Below are positions 14,681 through 14,691 of a stretch of DNA of 14,691 bases, piece after piece. The first letter of the stretch is position 1; each line of letters begins with the position of its first letter. The translations under genes and the position numbers were made by a program. The DNA is from CAWCLK01 sp963796225 (GTDB lineage Bacteria > Actinomycetota > Nitriliruptoria > Nitriliruptorales > Nitriliruptoraceae), in the NCBI GenBank assembly GCA_963796225.1, contig CAWCLK010000051.1:1-14691 (forward strand). Reading direction: 5' to 3'. The notes under the pieces are model-generated. The model ran no database searches. It was not told the DNA's origin and worked only from the letters and a program-made list of their open reading frames with translations.

Positions 14681-14691
14681 AGCTGCTGCAC
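14677..14691 (+). CDS. Probable start of an SbcD-like metallophosphoesterase gene, cut by the right edge
   Basis: Only five codons are inside the window: GTG AAG CTG CTG CAC, giving (M)KLLH. This is how many SbcD/YhaO-type exonuclease subunits begin (KLLHTSDWH). The same 16 bases occur 71 bp upstream, where the reading continues KLLHTS, which supports the family guess indirectly. AGGA at 14661-14664 is a somewhat distant ribosome site; coupling to the mini-ORF by the GTGA overlap is an alternative. Everything beyond the fifth codon is unseen. Confidence 0.35.

Larger units (their letters stand above)
14605..14691 (+). repeat. Exact 16-bp direct repeat containing a start codon
   Basis: CGTGAAGCTGCTGCAC occurs at 14605-14620 and again at 14676-14691, 71 bp apart and thus in different reading frames. 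Both copies contain GTG followed by codons for KLLH. The second copy reaches the window edge, so the repeat may be longer. Confidence 0.9.

Overview
The window is very GC-rich, with strong third-position GC bias, and is almost fully packed with genes. Actinobacterial traits are frequent: a DUF2510 domain, -10 boxes of the TANNNT type, GTG starts, a Ku/LigD-type NHEJ set, and a subtilase carrying cell-wall-binding repeats of the CW_binding_2 type. This points to a high-GC actinobacterium. A deep lineage such as Nitriliruptoria/Euzebya is my guess from the repeat-bearing subtilase, not something the sequence proves.

Layout, left to right. (1) The start of a minus-strand lipoprotein gene is cut by the left edge and is divergent from an ECF-type sigma factor (377-967). 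The sigma factor overlaps, through ATGA, a gene for a single-pass membrane protein with a long acidic, proline-rich tail, probably its regulatory partner. (2) A minus-strand three-gene NHEJ operon (4520 to 1792) encodes an ATP-dependent DNA ligase, Ku, and a stand-alone LigD-type polymerase domain. (3) A plus-strand GNAT acetyltransferase is followed by 389 bp of gene-free, hairpin-rich DNA that may be a structured mRNA leader. (4) A secreted S8 protease with propeptide, complete catalytic residues and three C-terminal CW_binding_2 repeats comes next. (5) A HerA-like ATPase with a deviant Walker A follows; its stop codon overlaps that of a convergent DUF2510-TM-DUF3105 membrane protein. (6) A gap holds five tandem 13-bp repeats. 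(7) A minus-strand cluster consists of a NarL/LuxR-type response regulator, a small unknown protein and a GT4 glycosyltransferase. (8) Divergent from it is a PAS histidine kinase; the shared intergenic region holds a dyad resembling a DosR box. (9) The right end has a 16-bp direct repeat encoding the N-terminus KLLH twice: once in a 24-codon mini-ORF preceded by a well-placed -10 box, and once where an SbcD-like phosphoesterase gene appears to begin.

How the parts may work together: the ligase, Ku and polymerase form a split version of the bacterial end-joining machine usually fused in LigD. The response regulator, kinase, glycosyltransferase, sigma/membrane pair, lipoprotein and wall-binding protease all fit sensing and remodelling of the cell envelope, but nothing in the sequence ties them into one pathway. 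I found no tRNA, rRNA, CRISPR array, insertion sequence or phage gene. The least explained pieces are the structured leader before the protease, the 13-bp tandem repeats, and the duplicated start at the right edge.
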